Positions 9,097 to 16,962 of a stretch of DNA of 64,000 bases are shown here, one piece after another. Position numbers and translations under genes: made by a program. Source of the DNA: Variovorax sp. RA8. Its GTDB lineage: Bacteria; Pseudomonadota; Gammaproteobacteria; Burkholderiales; Burkholderiaceae_C. The stretch covers positions 4,526,001-4,590,000 of the forward strand of contig NZ_LR594662.1 of NCBI RefSeq assembly GCF_901827175.1. Direction: 5' to 3'. Every line of letters begins with the position of its first letter. Positions within the stretch are counted from its first letter, which is position 1. Below the pieces are notes generated by a model that saw only the letters and a list, made by a program, of their open reading frames with translations, had not been told where the DNA came from and did not search any database.

Positions 9097-9230
9097 GAAA
9101 AAACCTCGGCGAGAAAACAAAAAGCGCGGTCGTCGGACCGCGCTTGGGCTGAGTGAGGGCGCTGGAAACTTCCAGCATGCGCGGCCTACCGGCCTTCTCC
9201 TTCAAAGAAAAGGCCGCTCGTTCCTTGTGG
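9097..9230 (-). promoter_or_regulatory. Structured thrS leader with terminator stem
   Basis: Three hairpins follow one another on the minus strand: an imperfect stem of GGCCTTTTC with the GAGAAGGCC region (about 9190-9217), a perfect GCTGGAA/TTCCAGC stem (9161-9176), and a 10-bp intrinsic terminator (9122-9131 with 9136-9145) followed by TTTTTGTTTT at 9112-9121. The terminator ends only about 5 nt before the Shine-Dalgarno of thrS, and no minus-strand gene lies upstream that it could end. The arrangement fits transcription attenuation of thrS; the effector is not evident. Confidence 0.6.
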
Positions 9231-9313
9231 GGTAGTTCGCGGTGTCATAACCAGGATGCCTTTCTCGCCCTTGTTGCTGCTCTGACGGAAGCTTGCGATT
9301 CTAGCCGTTGAGT

Positions 9314-9625
9314 TCAAGATGCGAGCGCGGCGTTCTTGAGGCCCAGCACCTCGATCGGTTCGATGGCCGGCGGCTTGGCGAACAGTTCGGGCGCCTTGGC
9401 CATGAGGGCCTGGGCGATCGGGCCGTTCAGATGCGCCTGGCGACCGGCCTCGTCCTCGAAGGCATCGAAGACGCCGAAGGTGGTCGGCGACAGACGCAGG
9501 GCGAACCAGATCGGCGTGGTCTTCTCGTCGCGCGCCATCGCCAGGCCCGCCTCGAGGAACTGCTGCACCTCGGCTTCCTTGCCCGGCTTAGCTTCGAGGC
9601 GGGCGAACAATGCGTACTTGATCAT
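9314..9625 (-). CDS. Antibiotic biosynthesis monooxygenase (ABM) family protein
   Basis: A 103-residue single-domain ABM protein (dimeric ferredoxin-like fold). Visible features are MIKYALFARLEAKPGKE, a helix EVQQFLEAGLAMA and the strand WFALRLSPTTFGVFDAFED. Members include quinol monooxygenases such as YgiN and many proteins of unknown role, so the substrate cannot be stated. The ATG at 9625 has GGAG 6 nt upstream; the frame is open to 9904 but the extension is not conserved-looking. It is divergent from the AraC-type regulator at 9740, 114 bp away, which suggests control by it. Confidence 0.85.
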   Translation of the reverse strand: MIKYALFARLEAKPGKEAEVQQFLEAGLAMARDEKTTPIWFALRLSPTTFGVFDAFEDEAGRQAHLNGPIAQALMAKAPELFAKPPAIEPIEVLGLKNAALAS

Positions 9626-9739
9626 GAGGGTCTCCAGTGAACCAGGCCGCGCGGGATTGCGCGTCCATGGTCGTAACTCTAGGCTTCCCCCGGGAATCGA
9701 CCTATTGGCATTCTTGACATCTTCGCTATCGTTGTTGCC

Positions 9740-10702
9740 ATGAAGGTCAACCTGCTCGCGCTCGACGGCGTGTTCGACACAGGCCTGGCCACGGTGCAGG
9801 ACGTCTTCAGTACGGCCAACGAGCTCGCCGGCATGCTGGGCGTCGACATTCCGCCCTTCGAGCTCCGAGTCACGGGCGTTCGCAGAAGGGTTCACACCTC
9901 GCATCGCCTGCGCGTGCCGATCGTCTGCGCACCCGATGCAGGCCAGCCCGATTGGATCGTCGTGCCAGCCATCGGCGAAAAGATGCCCGAAGGTCTGCAG
10001 ACCGCACTGCGGCGGCGCGACGTCGCGGAGGCCGCAGCCACGCTGCGCGCCCAGGCCGGCCAGGGCGTCCGCATCGCGGCCGCCTGCATCGGCACCTTCG
10101 TGCTGGCGGAGTCGGGCCTGCTCGACCAGCGGCAGGCCACCACCACCTGGTGGCTCGCTTCGCTGTTCCGCCAGCGCTATCCGGCCGTGAAGCTCGATGA
10201 GTCACGGATGTTGGTGAGCTCGGGCCCCTTCGTCACCGCCGGCGCGGCGCTGAGCCATATCGACATGGCGCTGCTGCTGGTGCGCCAGGCCAGCCCCGAG
10301 CTCGCGGCCACAGTGGCCAAATACCTGATCGTCGACTCGCGTTCCTCGCAGTCCGCTTACGTCATCACCGACCACCTCACCCACTCCGACCCCCTGGTCC
10401 AGCGCTTCGAACGCTGGGCGCGTGGCCGGCTGGCCGACGGCTTCTCGCTCGACGCCGCCGCCGTGGCGGCCGGTACCAGCAAGCGTACGCTGGCACGGCG
10501 CATACAGCAGGTGCTGGGCAAGACGCCGTTGTCCTATTTCCAGGATCTGCGCGTGGAGCGCGCCGTGCATCTGCTGAAGACAAGCGACAAGAGCCTCGAA
10601 CAGATCGCCAGCCTGGTCGGCTATGCCGAGGGCGTGACGCTGCGCGCCTTGCTGCGGCAGCGGCTGGGCCGCGGGGTTCGCGAGCTGCGCATGGTCGACT
10701 GA
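9740..10702 (+). CDS. GlxA-like AraC family transcriptional regulator
   Basis: A 320-residue regulator with an N-terminal DJ-1/PfpI (class I glutamine amidotransferase-like) domain (residues 1-190, including the nucleophile-elbow region AAACIGTFVLAESGLL, cysteine at about 116) and a C-terminal AraC helix-turn-helix pair (about 220-318, AAGTSKRTLARRIQQVLGKT, YFQDLRVERAVHLL). Such FtrA/GlxA-type proteins sense small metabolites; the ligand is unknown. A TTGGCA/TATCGT pair (9704-9709, 9726-9731, 16-bp spacer) ends 8 nt before ATG, and no Shine-Dalgarno is seen, so the mRNA may be leaderless. It probably controls the divergent ABM gene. Confidence 0.9.
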   Translation: MKVNLLALDGVFDTGLATVQDVFSTANELAGMLGVDIPPFELRVTGVRRRVHTSHRLRVPIVCAPDAGQPDWIVVPAIGEKMPEGLQTALRRRDVAEAAATLRAQAGQGVRIAAACIGTFVLAESGLLDQRQATTTWWLASLFRQRYPAVKLDESRMLVSSGPFVTAGAALSHIDMALLLVRQASPELAATVAKYLIVDSRSSQSAYVITDHLTHSDPLVQRFERWARGRLADGFSLDAAAVAAGTSKRTLARRIQQVLGKTPLSYFQDLRVERAVHLLKTSDKSLEQIASLVGYAEGVTLRALLRQRLGRGVRELRMVD

Positions 10703-10706
10703 GACG

Positions 10707-10738
10707 AAAAAAATCCCCGCGGATTGCTCACGCGGGGA
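10707..10738 (-). terminator. Intrinsic terminator of aceA
   Basis: Stem TCCCCGCG/CGCGGGGA (10714-10721 with 10731-10738) followed on the minus strand by seven T (10707-10713). It sits between the convergent aceA and AraC-type regulator genes. Confidence 0.9.
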
Positions 10739-10761
10739 CCAAACTCAGTGACAGCGGGATA

Positions 10762-12081
10762 TCAATGGAATTGCTCTTCCTCGGTGGAGCCGGTCAGCGC
10801 CGTGACGCTCGACTTGCCGCCCTGGATCACCGTGGTCACCTCGTCGAAGTAGCCGGTGCCGACTTCCTGCTGGTGCGACACGAAGGTGTAGCCGCGATCG
10901 CGCGCCGCGAACTCGGGTTCCTGCACCTTCTCGACATAGGCTGACATCCCGCGCTGAACGTAGTCCTGCGCCAAGTCGAACATGTTGAACCACATCGAAT
11001 GGATGCCGGCCAGCGTGATGAACTGGTACTTGTAGCCCATGGCGCCCAGCTCCCTCTGGAACTTGGCGATGGTGGCGTCGTCGAGATTCTTCTTCCAGTT
11101 GAAAGACGGCGAGCAGTTGTAGGCCAGCATCTTGCCCGGATGCACCTTGTGCACGGCCTCGGCGAACTTGCGCGCGAACTCAAGGTCCGGCGTACCGGTT
11201 TCGCACCACACCAGGTCCGCGTAGTGAGCGTAGGCGATCGCGCGCGAGATGGCCTGGTCGATGCCCTTCTTCGTCTTATAGAAGCCCTCGGCCGTGCGCT
11301 CGCCGGTGAGGAAGGGCTTGTCGTTCTCGTCGTAGTCGCTGGTCAGCAGGTCTGCCGCCTCGGCATCGGTGCGCGCGATCACCAGCGTCGGCGTACCGCA
11401 GACGTCGGCCGCCATGCGCGCGGCGATCAGCTTCTGCACCGCTTCGGTGGTCGGCACCAGCACCTTGCCGCCCATGTGGCCGCACTTCTTGACCGAGGCG
11501 AGCTGGTCTTCGAAGTGCACGCCGCCGGCGCCGGCCTTGATCATGGCCTTCATCAGTTCGAAGCCGTTCAGCACGCCGCCGAAGCCCGCTTCCGCATCGG
11601 CCACGATGGGCGCGAAGTAGTCGACATAGCCCTTGTCGCCGGGGTTGGTGCCCTTGGACCACTGGATCTCGTCGGCGCGGCGGAAGGTGTTGTTGATGCG
11701 CTCGACCACCGTCGGCACCGAGTCCACGGGGTAGAGCGACTGGTCGGGGTACATGGCGGCGTAGCTGTTGTTGTCGGCCGCGACTTGCCAGCCGGACAAG
11801 TAGATCGCCTTGATCCCGGCCTTGACCTGCTGCATGGCCTGGCCGCCAGTGAGCGCCCCCAGGCAGTTCACGTAGGGCTCGTTGTTCACCAGGTCCCACA
11901 GCTTCTCGGCGCCGCGGCGCGCGATCGTGTACTCGATCGGGAAGGAGCCGCGCAGGCGCACCACGTCGGCCGCGCTGTAGCCGCGCTTGATGCCCTTCCA
12001 GCGCGGGTTGGTCGCCCACTCTTTTTCGAGGGCAGCGATCTGCTGTTCGCGGCTCAATTGTTCGGTGATGGTTTGAGGCAT
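10762..12081 (-). CDS. aceA: Isocitrate lyase
   Basis: Isocitrate lyase (439 residues) splits isocitrate into succinate and glyoxylate, the first step of the glyoxylate shunt needed for growth on acetate and fatty acids. The signature [10 protein letters not shown] with the catalytic cysteine is present (about residue 206), with substrate-binding stretches [10 protein letters not shown] near residue 100 and [10 protein letters not shown] near 325. The ATG at 12081 with GGAG 5 nt upstream is preferred over GTG at 12087. No malate synthase is adjacent. The 200-bp upstream region carries two or three palindromes, so transcription is probably regulated. Confidence 0.98.
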   Translation of the reverse strand: MPQTITEQLSREQQIAALEKEWATNPRWKGIKRGYSAADVVRLRGSFPIEYTIARRGAEKLWDLVNNEPYVNCLGALTGGQAMQQVKAGIKAIYLSGWQVAADNNSYAAMYPDQSLYPVDSVPTVVERINNTFRRADEIQWSKGTNPGDKGYVDYFAPIVADAEAGFGGVLNGFELMKAMIKAGAGGVHFEDQLASVKKCGHMGGKVLVPTTEAVQKLIAARMAADVCGTPTLVIARTDAEAADLLTSDYDENDKPFLTGERTAEGFYKTKKGIDQAISRAIAYAHYADLVWCETGTPDLEFARKFAEAVHKVHPGKMLAYNCSPSFNWKKNLDDATIAKFQRELGAMGYKYQFITLAGIHSMWFNMFDLAQDYVQRGMSAYVEKVQEPEFAARDRGYTFVSHQQEVGTGYFDEVTTVIQGGKSSVTALTGSTEEEQFH

Positions 12082-12153
12082 GGTCACTCCAAGGGTTGAT
12101 TGAGATGTGGGCGCTGAGGCCTTGGGGGCAACTTTACGCCAGGGCCACTGTCT

Positions 12154-12173
12154 TATGTCTTATAGAAGACATA
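12154..12173. promoter_or_regulatory. Palindrome upstream of aceA (site 1)
   Basis: A perfect inverted repeat TATGTCTT-N4-AAGACATA, 72 bp before the aceA start. It has the size and symmetry of an operator for a dimeric regulator. The regulator is not identified. Confidence 0.55.
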
Positions 12174-12203
12174 TTTTTTGGCCCAGCAAATCAACCACTT
12201 AGC

Positions 12204-12247
12204 TGAGATTTTCTCAATGCGGAATGATTTTTCTCGTATCGAGAAAA
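12204..12247. promoter_or_regulatory. Two related palindromes upstream of aceA (site 2)
   Basis: TGAGA-N3-TCTCA (12204-12216) is followed 12 bp later by TTTTCTCG-N3-CGAGAAAA (12229-12247). Both centre on a TTTCTC-type half-site, suggesting tandem operators for one regulator. They lie 123-166 bp upstream of aceA and past the 3' end of the next gene. Confidence 0.55.
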
Positions 12248-12299
12248 TATACTGCGGCGCAGCATGCGAGGATTCCGCAATGCGCAACGATCTCTTCGG

Positions 12300-12713
12300 T
12301 CATGAAAACCGGGCTGCCCGGTCAAACCAGTTGCCCGATGGGATCACACCCCGGCCTGCGATACGGTCCGGATGTATCTCGTACACCAGGCAAAGGAGTT
12401 CCGTCGTGCCCGCCTGCACCCGAACCTCCCGCTTGATGTACTCGCCGCTGCCGTCGGGCCGCACCTCCTCGAGCTGGTCGAGCTGCGCCTCGAGGGATGG
12501 CGCGATGGCGTAGACCTCGCCGACCAGCAGGCCGCTGCCGCCGAGCACCGCGCCCGGATAGCTGCCCAGGTCGTACAGCGTGCCTTGGATGCGCGCGTCG
12601 GCCACGTAGCGCGGCACCGGCCGGAAGCGTGCAATGTCGTTGCGCCCGCCGCGCCGCAAGGTACCGTAGACGAACACATGGCGGGGCTGGGAGGGGGAAT
12701 GGGGCATCATCAT
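12300..12713 (-). CDS. Gamma-glutamylcyclotransferase (AIG2/YtfP-like) family protein
   Basis: A 137-residue protein of the AIG2/GGCT fold. The phosphate-loop-like HVFVYGTLRRGG is at residues 12-23, the conserved GTLYDLGSYPGAV near 44-56, and the acidic catalytic candidate in LDQLEEVRPD near 78-87. Proteins of this fold cyclise gamma-glutamyl amines or peptides to 5-oxoproline; the bacterial YtfP branch is poorly defined. The start lies in an ATG triplet run (12713-12705), with GAGG 8 nt upstream of the first. It is upstream of aceA in the same direction but 219 bp away. Confidence 0.85.
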   Translation of the reverse strand: MMMPHSPSQPRHVFVYGTLRRGGRNDIARFRPVPRYVADARIQGTLYDLGSYPGAVLGGSGLLVGEVYAIAPSLEAQLDQLEEVRPDGSGEYIKREVRVQAGTTELLCLVYEIHPDRIAGRGVIPSGNWFDRAARFS

Positions 12714-12742
12714 CGGCTCGTCCTCGCAACAGCACCAGTCTA

Positions 12743-13669
12743 TTGAACTCCGCCCTCGCTGCGCCCAGCCGCCTCGTTGCCTATGGGTGCCTGGCCCTCA
12801 GCATGTCGCTGGTCGGCAGCTACGTCGCCCTCTCCAAACCTCTGGTCGTCGCCTTCCCGGTGTTCCTGCTTGCCTGGCTTCGCTTCGGCATCGCCGCGCT
12901 CGCGATGCCGCACTGGCTGCGCCGTCCGCCCGACGAGCCAGCGATGACGGCGCGCACGCGCGGCCTGGTCTTCCTCGAGTCCTTCCTCGGCAACTTCCTG
13001 TTCTCGATCTGCATGCTGTTCGGCGTGAGCCTGACCAGCGCGGTCTCGGCGGGCGTGATCATGGCCTCGATCCCCGCCGTGGTCGCGGTCGGCAGCCGGG
13101 TCTTCCTGCGCGAGAGCATCACGCTGCGGACCGCGCTCGCCATCGCCTGCGCGGCCGGCGGCATCGGCCTGCTCGCGCTCGCGCCCGCGCAGCCCTCCGC
13201 GCACACGGGCGGCACCGCCGCCGTCTCCATGCCCTGGCTCGGCAACCTCCTGGTGTTCTGCGCGGTGCTCTGCGAGGCGGCTTACGCGGTGATCGGCAAG
13301 TCGCTCACGGGCAAGCTCGGGCCCAAGCGCATCTCGTCGCTGATCAACCTCTGGGGATTCGCGCTCTCGACCCCGCTGGGGTTGTGGTTCGCGCTGCGCT
13401 TCGACTTCGGCGCTGTTCCGACGGGCCTATGGGCCCTGCTGGTGGTTTATGCATTGGCCGCCAGCATCTGGACGGTGTGGCTCTGGATGACGGGCCTGAA
13501 GGGGGTGCCGGCCTCGCAGGCGGGCGTGTTCACCGTGATGCTGCCCGTGAGCGCGGCCATGGTCGGCGTGTTCGTCCTGGGCGAGAACCTGTCACTGCTG
13601 CAGGTGTGCGCCTTCGCGTTTGCGCTGCTCGGCGTGGTGCTCGCGACCTGGCCTTCACGCCGCGCCTGA
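12743..13669 (+). CDS. DMT superfamily transporter (EamA domains)
   Basis: An inner-membrane permease of the drug/metabolite transporter family, about 308 residues with ten predicted hydrophobic segments in two EamA repeats (about 10-145 and 165-300). Examples are VAFPVFLLAWLRFGIAALAM and GVFTVMLPVSAAMVGVFVLG. Substrates of this family range from amino acids to nucleotide derivatives and cannot be predicted. The start is uncertain: TTG at 12743 keeps the first membrane helix complete (NSALAAPSRLVAYGC), while ATG at 12803 would cut it. It is divergent from the cyclotransferase gene at 12713. Confidence 0.85.
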   Translation: MNSALAAPSRLVAYGCLALSMSLVGSYVALSKPLVVAFPVFLLAWLRFGIAALAMPHWLRRPPDEPAMTARTRGLVFLESFLGNFLFSICMLFGVSLTSAVSAGVIMASIPAVVAVGSRVFLRESITLRTALAIACAAGGIGLLALAPAQPSAHTGGTAAVSMPWLGNLLVFCAVLCEAAYAVIGKSLTGKLGPKRISSLINLWGFALSTPLGLWFALRFDFGAVPTGLWALLVVYALAASIWTVWLWMTGLKGVPASQAGVFTVMLPVSAAMVGVFVLGENLSLLQVCAFAFALLGVVLATWPSRRA

Positions 13670-13862
13670 AGCACGGCAGCGTGGCCCGAAGGCTCTCCAG
13701 AGTGCGAAGCACTCCCTTCTCTCCTCTGAAAAAACAACAGCTCCCAATGAAAAAGTCCCTTTTTCCCTTGGAAACGCGTTTCTTCTCCTTTAGCATCCGC
13801 AATGCCAGTGGAGACACCGTTTTCATTGGTGAAAAGTGACCAATCCAAAAAGGAAATCAACC

Positions 13863-14279
13863 ATGGCAACTGCAAAGAAGGCTCCGGCCAAGAAAGCGCC
13901 TGCAAAGAAGGCTGCTCCCGCGAAGAAGGCCGCACCGGCCAAGAAGGCTGCTCCGGCGAAGAAGGCAGCACCGGCCAAGAAGGCTGCTCCCGCGAAGAAG
14001 GCTGCTGCGAAGAAGGCTCCCGCCAAGAAGCGCACGCCCAACGCTGCGTTCATGAAGGCCCTGACCCCCAGCCCGGCGCTCGCCGCCGTCGTGGGTTCGA
14101 CGCCTCTGCCGCGCACCGCCGTCGTCAGCAAGCTGTGGGACTACATCAAGAAGAACAACCTGCAGGACAAGGCCAACAAGCGCAACATCAACGCTGACGC
14201 CAAGCTGAAGGAAATCTTCGGCAAGCCGCAAGTGTCGATGTTCGAGCTGGCCTCGCTGATCGGCAAGCACGTGAAGTGA
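13863..14279 (+). CDS. SWIB/MDM2 domain protein with histone-H1-like tail
   Basis: A 138-residue basic protein. Residues 1-60 are a Lys/Ala/Pro repeat (units of KKAAPA) resembling eukaryotic and bacterial histone H1-like tails. Residues about 65-138 form a SWIB domain (LAAVVGSTPLPRTAVVSKLW, YIKKNNLQDKANKRNI, KLKEIFGKPQVSMFELASLI). SWIB domains are known from eukaryotic SWI/SNF and from chlamydial topoisomerase and small proteins; here a chromatin-type DNA-binding role is inferred. AAGGAA precedes ATG 13863. The DNA of the tail is an imperfect 18-bp tandem repeat (about 13880-14035), which makes the tail length prone to vary. Confidence 0.93.
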   Translation: MATAKKAPAKKAPAKKAAPAKKAAPAKKAAPAKKAAPAKKAAPAKKAAAKKAPAKKRTPNAAFMKALTPSPALAAVVGSTPLPRTAVVSKLWDYIKKNNLQDKANKRNINADAKLKEIFGKPQVSMFELASLIGKHVK

Positions 14280-14308
14280 GCCCCGGGGCGCCTCAGGTGC
14301 TTCATTGA

Positions 14309-14336
14309 AAAAGCCGGCGCAAGCCGGCTTTTTTCT
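14309..14336 (+). terminator. Intrinsic terminator after the SWIB gene
   Basis: AAGCCGGC-GCAA-GCCGGCTT (14311-14330) followed by TTTTC. It lies 30 bp after the SWIB stop codon. Confidence 0.92.
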
Positions 14337-14362
14337 TGCAGCGGCCCAGTGCTTGCGGCGGC

Positions 14363-16087
14363 TCAGTGGGCGCCTCGCGCCAGCGCCGCCTTGGTGATGA
14401 CCGACAGCGTGCCGCGCGTCGTGATCACCTCGGGGTCGAGCGGGATCTCGATCAGCGTGCCCGTATCGGCCGCCAGCGCGCGCAGAAGCGCGGCCTCGAA
14501 CTGCGCGGTCTCGGTGACGCGTTCGGCCGCATAGCCGTAGGCGCGGGCCAGCGCGCAGAAGTCCGGATTGGCCAGCGCCGTGCCGCTCACCTTGGCCGGG
14601 TACTCGCGCTCCTGATGCATGCGGATGGTGCCGAACATGCCGTTGTTGAGCAGCACGATGATGCTCTTGCCGCCATGCTGCGAAGCCGTGGCGAGCTCCT
14701 GCCCGTTCATCAGGAAGTCGCCATCACCCGCGATGGTGAAGGCGATGCGGCCGGTCGCGATGTTCGCCGCGATGCCCGCCGGCACGCCGTAGCCCATGGC
14801 ACCGCTGGTCGGCGCCAGCTGCGTCTTGTGGCCCTTCGCGAGGCCGTGGTAGCGGAAATACCGGTGCACCCAGCTGGCGAAGTTGCCGGCCCCGTTGGTG
14901 ATGGCCGCATCCGCGGGCAGGTGCTGCTGCAGGGTGCGAACCACCGCCGCCATGTCGACCGCGCCGCGCGGCGACTCGGCCGGCAGCCCGGCAAGTGCCT
15001 GCGGCTCCAGATTGGCGAGGTAGTCGGCATGCAACTGCGCGGCCCACGGCTCCCATGGCACTTCGGCCGGGGGGCTCAGCACCTCGAGGCTGCGGGCAGC
15101 CGCGCTCATGCCGGCGTTGATGGCGAGGTCGGCCTGGTAGACGCGATTGAGCTCCTCGGCACTCGCATGGATGTGAACCAGCGTCTGCACCGGCCGGGGT
15201 GCCTCCAGCAGCGTGTAGCCGCCTGTCGTCATCTCGCCCAGCCGCGGCCCGATCGCCAGTACGAGGTCGCTGTGCTTTACGTGCTCGGCCAGCTTGGGAC
15301 TGATCGCGATGCCCACGTCGCCGGCGTAGAGCGGGTGATGATTGTCGAAGGTGTCCTGGAAGCGGAAGGCGTTTGCCACCGGCAGCTTCCAGCTCTCGGC
15401 AAAGCGCTGCAGCGCCTGCGCCGCCTGCACGGTCCAGCCGCCGCCGCCGGCGATCACCAGCGGGCGCTGCGCCTTCACGAGCAGCTCGCGCAATGCCCTC
15501 AGCGCACCGGGATCGCTCCAGGGCTGCACGGCCTCCACACGCGCAAGCGGCCGCGCCGTCGTCGTGCTGCGCAGCATGTCCTCGGGCAGTACCAGCACGA
15601 CCGGGCCCGGGCGGCCGTTCATGGCCGTCGCGAAGGCGCGCGCTACGTACTCGGGAATGCGGTCGGCATCGTCGATGCGCTCCACGCGCTTGGCGAAGCC
15701 CTTGGTGCTGGGCCCGAAGAAGCTGCCGTAGTCGACCTCCTGGAAGGCCTCGCGGTCGCGGAAGTCGCTGCCGACGTCGCCGACGAAGAGCACCATCGGG
15801 GTCGAGTCCTGGAAGGCGTTGTGCACGCCGATCGAGGCATTGGTCGCCCCCGGGCCGCGCGTCACGAAGCAGATGCCGGGCCGGCCACTCAGCTTGCCGT
15901 GCGCCTCGGCCATGAAGGCGGCCCCGCCCTCCTGACGGTTGACGATGAAGCGGATGCGTTCGGCAAAGGTGTGGAAGCCGTCGAGCACCGCCAGGAAGCT
16001 TTCGCCCGGCACGCCGAACGCAAGCTCAACGCCTTGCTCGATGAGGCACTCGACGATCAGGTGGCCTGCGGGTTGCGACGAACTCAT
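14363..16087 (-). CDS. Thiamine-diphosphate-dependent enzyme (acetolactate synthase-like)
   Basis: A 574-residue ThDP enzyme of the acetolactate synthase/pyruvate oxidase group. The N-terminal pyrimidine domain carries the activating glutamate in NRQEGGAAFMAEAHG (about residue 52), the central domain spans about 200-330, and the C-terminal PP domain holds the ThDP/Mg motif GDGDFLMNG...LLNNG (about 430-460). It lacks a partner small subunit nearby, and the real reaction (carboligation, decarboxylation or oxidation of a 2-oxo acid) cannot be assigned. It is divergent from the TetR gene at 16185 across 97 bp, so it may belong to the same regulon as the catabolic operon downstream. Confidence 0.9.
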   Translation of the reverse strand: MSSSQPAGHLIVECLIEQGVELAFGVPGESFLAVLDGFHTFAERIRFIVNRQEGGAAFMAEAHGKLSGRPGICFVTRGPGATNASIGVHNAFQDSTPMVLFVGDVGSDFRDREAFQEVDYGSFFGPSTKGFAKRVERIDDADRIPEYVARAFATAMNGRPGPVVLVLPEDMLRSTTTARPLARVEAVQPWSDPGALRALRELLVKAQRPLVIAGGGGWTVQAAQALQRFAESWKLPVANAFRFQDTFDNHHPLYAGDVGIAISPKLAEHVKHSDLVLAIGPRLGEMTTGGYTLLEAPRPVQTLVHIHASAEELNRVYQADLAINAGMSAAARSLEVLSPPAEVPWEPWAAQLHADYLANLEPQALAGLPAESPRGAVDMAAVVRTLQQHLPADAAITNGAGNFASWVHRYFRYHGLAKGHKTQLAPTSGAMGYGVPAGIAANIATGRIAFTIAGDGDFLMNGQELATASQHGGKSIIVLLNNGMFGTIRMHQEREYPAKVSGTALANPDFCALARAYGYAAERVTETAQFEAALLRALAADTGTLIEIPLDPEVITTRGTLSVITKAALARGAH

Positions 16088-16150
16088 GGACGGGCGCCTC
16101 TCTGCTGCAATATCGAAGGAAGCGGCGATTATCCGCACACGCACGAACGC

Positions 16151-16181
16151 TTGCCTTAATTCTCCAATTGGTTAAATTGCA
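16151..16181 (+). promoter_or_regulatory. Promoter/operator region of the TetR gene
   Basis: TTGCCT (16151-16156), a 16-bp spacer and TAAATT (16173-16178) place the transcription start at or next to the ATG at 16185. The palindrome CCAATTGG overlaps the spacer, and GGTTAAATTGCA (16170-16181) resembles the operator half-site GGTGAATTGCA at 16908-16918 in front of the operon. Autoregulation is inferred. Confidence 0.5.
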
Positions 16182-16184
16182 CCC

Positions 16185-16835
16185 ATGAAGACGCCGCCGC
16201 CGACCGCGCCCATCGAACCCCGCTCGCGCGACGCCGACCGGTCGCAGCTCGCGATCCTCGACTCGGCCCGCGAAGAGTTCGCGCAGCGCGGCCTGGCCGG
16301 CGCACGCATGGACAGCATCGCTGCGCGCGCCGGGCTCAACAAGCGCCTGATCTACTACTACTTCGGCAGCAAGGACGACCTGTTCCTGGCCGTGCTCGAG
16401 CGCACCTATGCCGACATCCGCGCTGCCGAGCAGCAACTGCACCTGGACGAGGTCGAGCCGGTGGAGGCGATCCGGCGCCTGGTCTCCTTCACCTGGCACT
16501 ACTACCTCGACCACCCCGAGTTCATCACGCTGCTCAACAGCGAGAACCTGCATCGCGCCGCGCACCTCAAGCGCTCCGGGCGCATCCAGGAAATGAACTC
16601 GCCGCTGGTCCAACTGCTCGACGGCGTGCTCGAGCGCGGCCGGCGCGACAAGCTCTTCCGCGCCGGCATCGATCCGGTGCAGCTCTACATCTCGATCGCC
16701 GCGCTCTGCTACTTCTACCTGTCGAACAACGACACGCTGTCAGCCATCTTCGGCCGCGACCTGCGCGCACCCAAGGCGATGGCACAGCGCTTGTCGCACA
16801 TGACCGACCTCGTGCTGGGCTACGTCCTGCACTGA
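16185..16835 (+). CDS. TetR family transcriptional regulator
   Basis: A 216-residue TetR repressor. The N-terminal helix-turn-helix (about 22-68: AILDSAREEFAQRGLAGARM, DSIAARAGLNKRLIYYYFGS) is followed by a helical ligand-binding domain with FTWHYYLDHPEFITLL and ALCYFYLSNNDTLSAIFGR, which resembles the YcdC/RutR-type C-terminus. The inducer is unknown. It lies between the divergent ThDP enzyme and the same-direction catabolic operon starting at 16963, and similar AATTG half-sites occur in both promoter regions, so it is the probable controller of both. Confidence 0.92.
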   Translation: MKTPPPTAPIEPRSRDADRSQLAILDSAREEFAQRGLAGARMDSIAARAGLNKRLIYYYFGSKDDLFLAVLERTYADIRAAEQQLHLDEVEPVEAIRRLVSFTWHYYLDHPEFITLLNSENLHRAAHLKRSGRIQEMNSPLVQLLDGVLERGRRDKLFRAGIDPVQLYISIAALCYFYLSNNDTLSAIFGRDLRAPKAMAQRLSHMTDLVLGYVLH

Positions 16836-16861
16836 TACGGGTATCTCCTAGGGCCGAGCCG

Positions 16862-16916
16862 TTGACGAGCTCGCGAACGGCTTCCTAGAATCGACAATTC
16901 ACTTTTCGGTGAATTG
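16862..16916 (+). promoter_or_regulatory. Promoter and operator of the catabolic operon
   Basis: A sigma70-type promoter TTGACG (16862-16867), 18-bp spacer, TAGAAT (16886-16891). Immediately downstream, at the expected start of transcription, is a perfect inverted repeat CAATTCAC-N6-GTGAATTG (16895-16902 and 16909-16916). A repressor bound there would block initiation. This is the only clear promoter seen before the eleven genes 16963-28833. Confidence 0.75.
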
Positions 16917-16962
16917 CAGTTCCAGCTCCGCCGTTCAGTCCACGCATTCAGGAAGAGACACC

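Noticed and set aside
9097..9310. T-box riboswitch upstream of thrS
   Set aside because: I find no T-box core sequence or specifier-loop layout; T-boxes are also largely a Gram-positive device.
13880..14035. CRISPR-like repeat array
   Set aside because: The 18-bp repeats have no spacers and are the in-frame coding repeats of the SWIB protein tail.
13823..14131. 102-residue very hydrophobic Ala/Phe/Gly product opposite the SWIB gene
   Set aside because: It is the reverse reading of the Lys/Ala repeat and only imitates a membrane protein.
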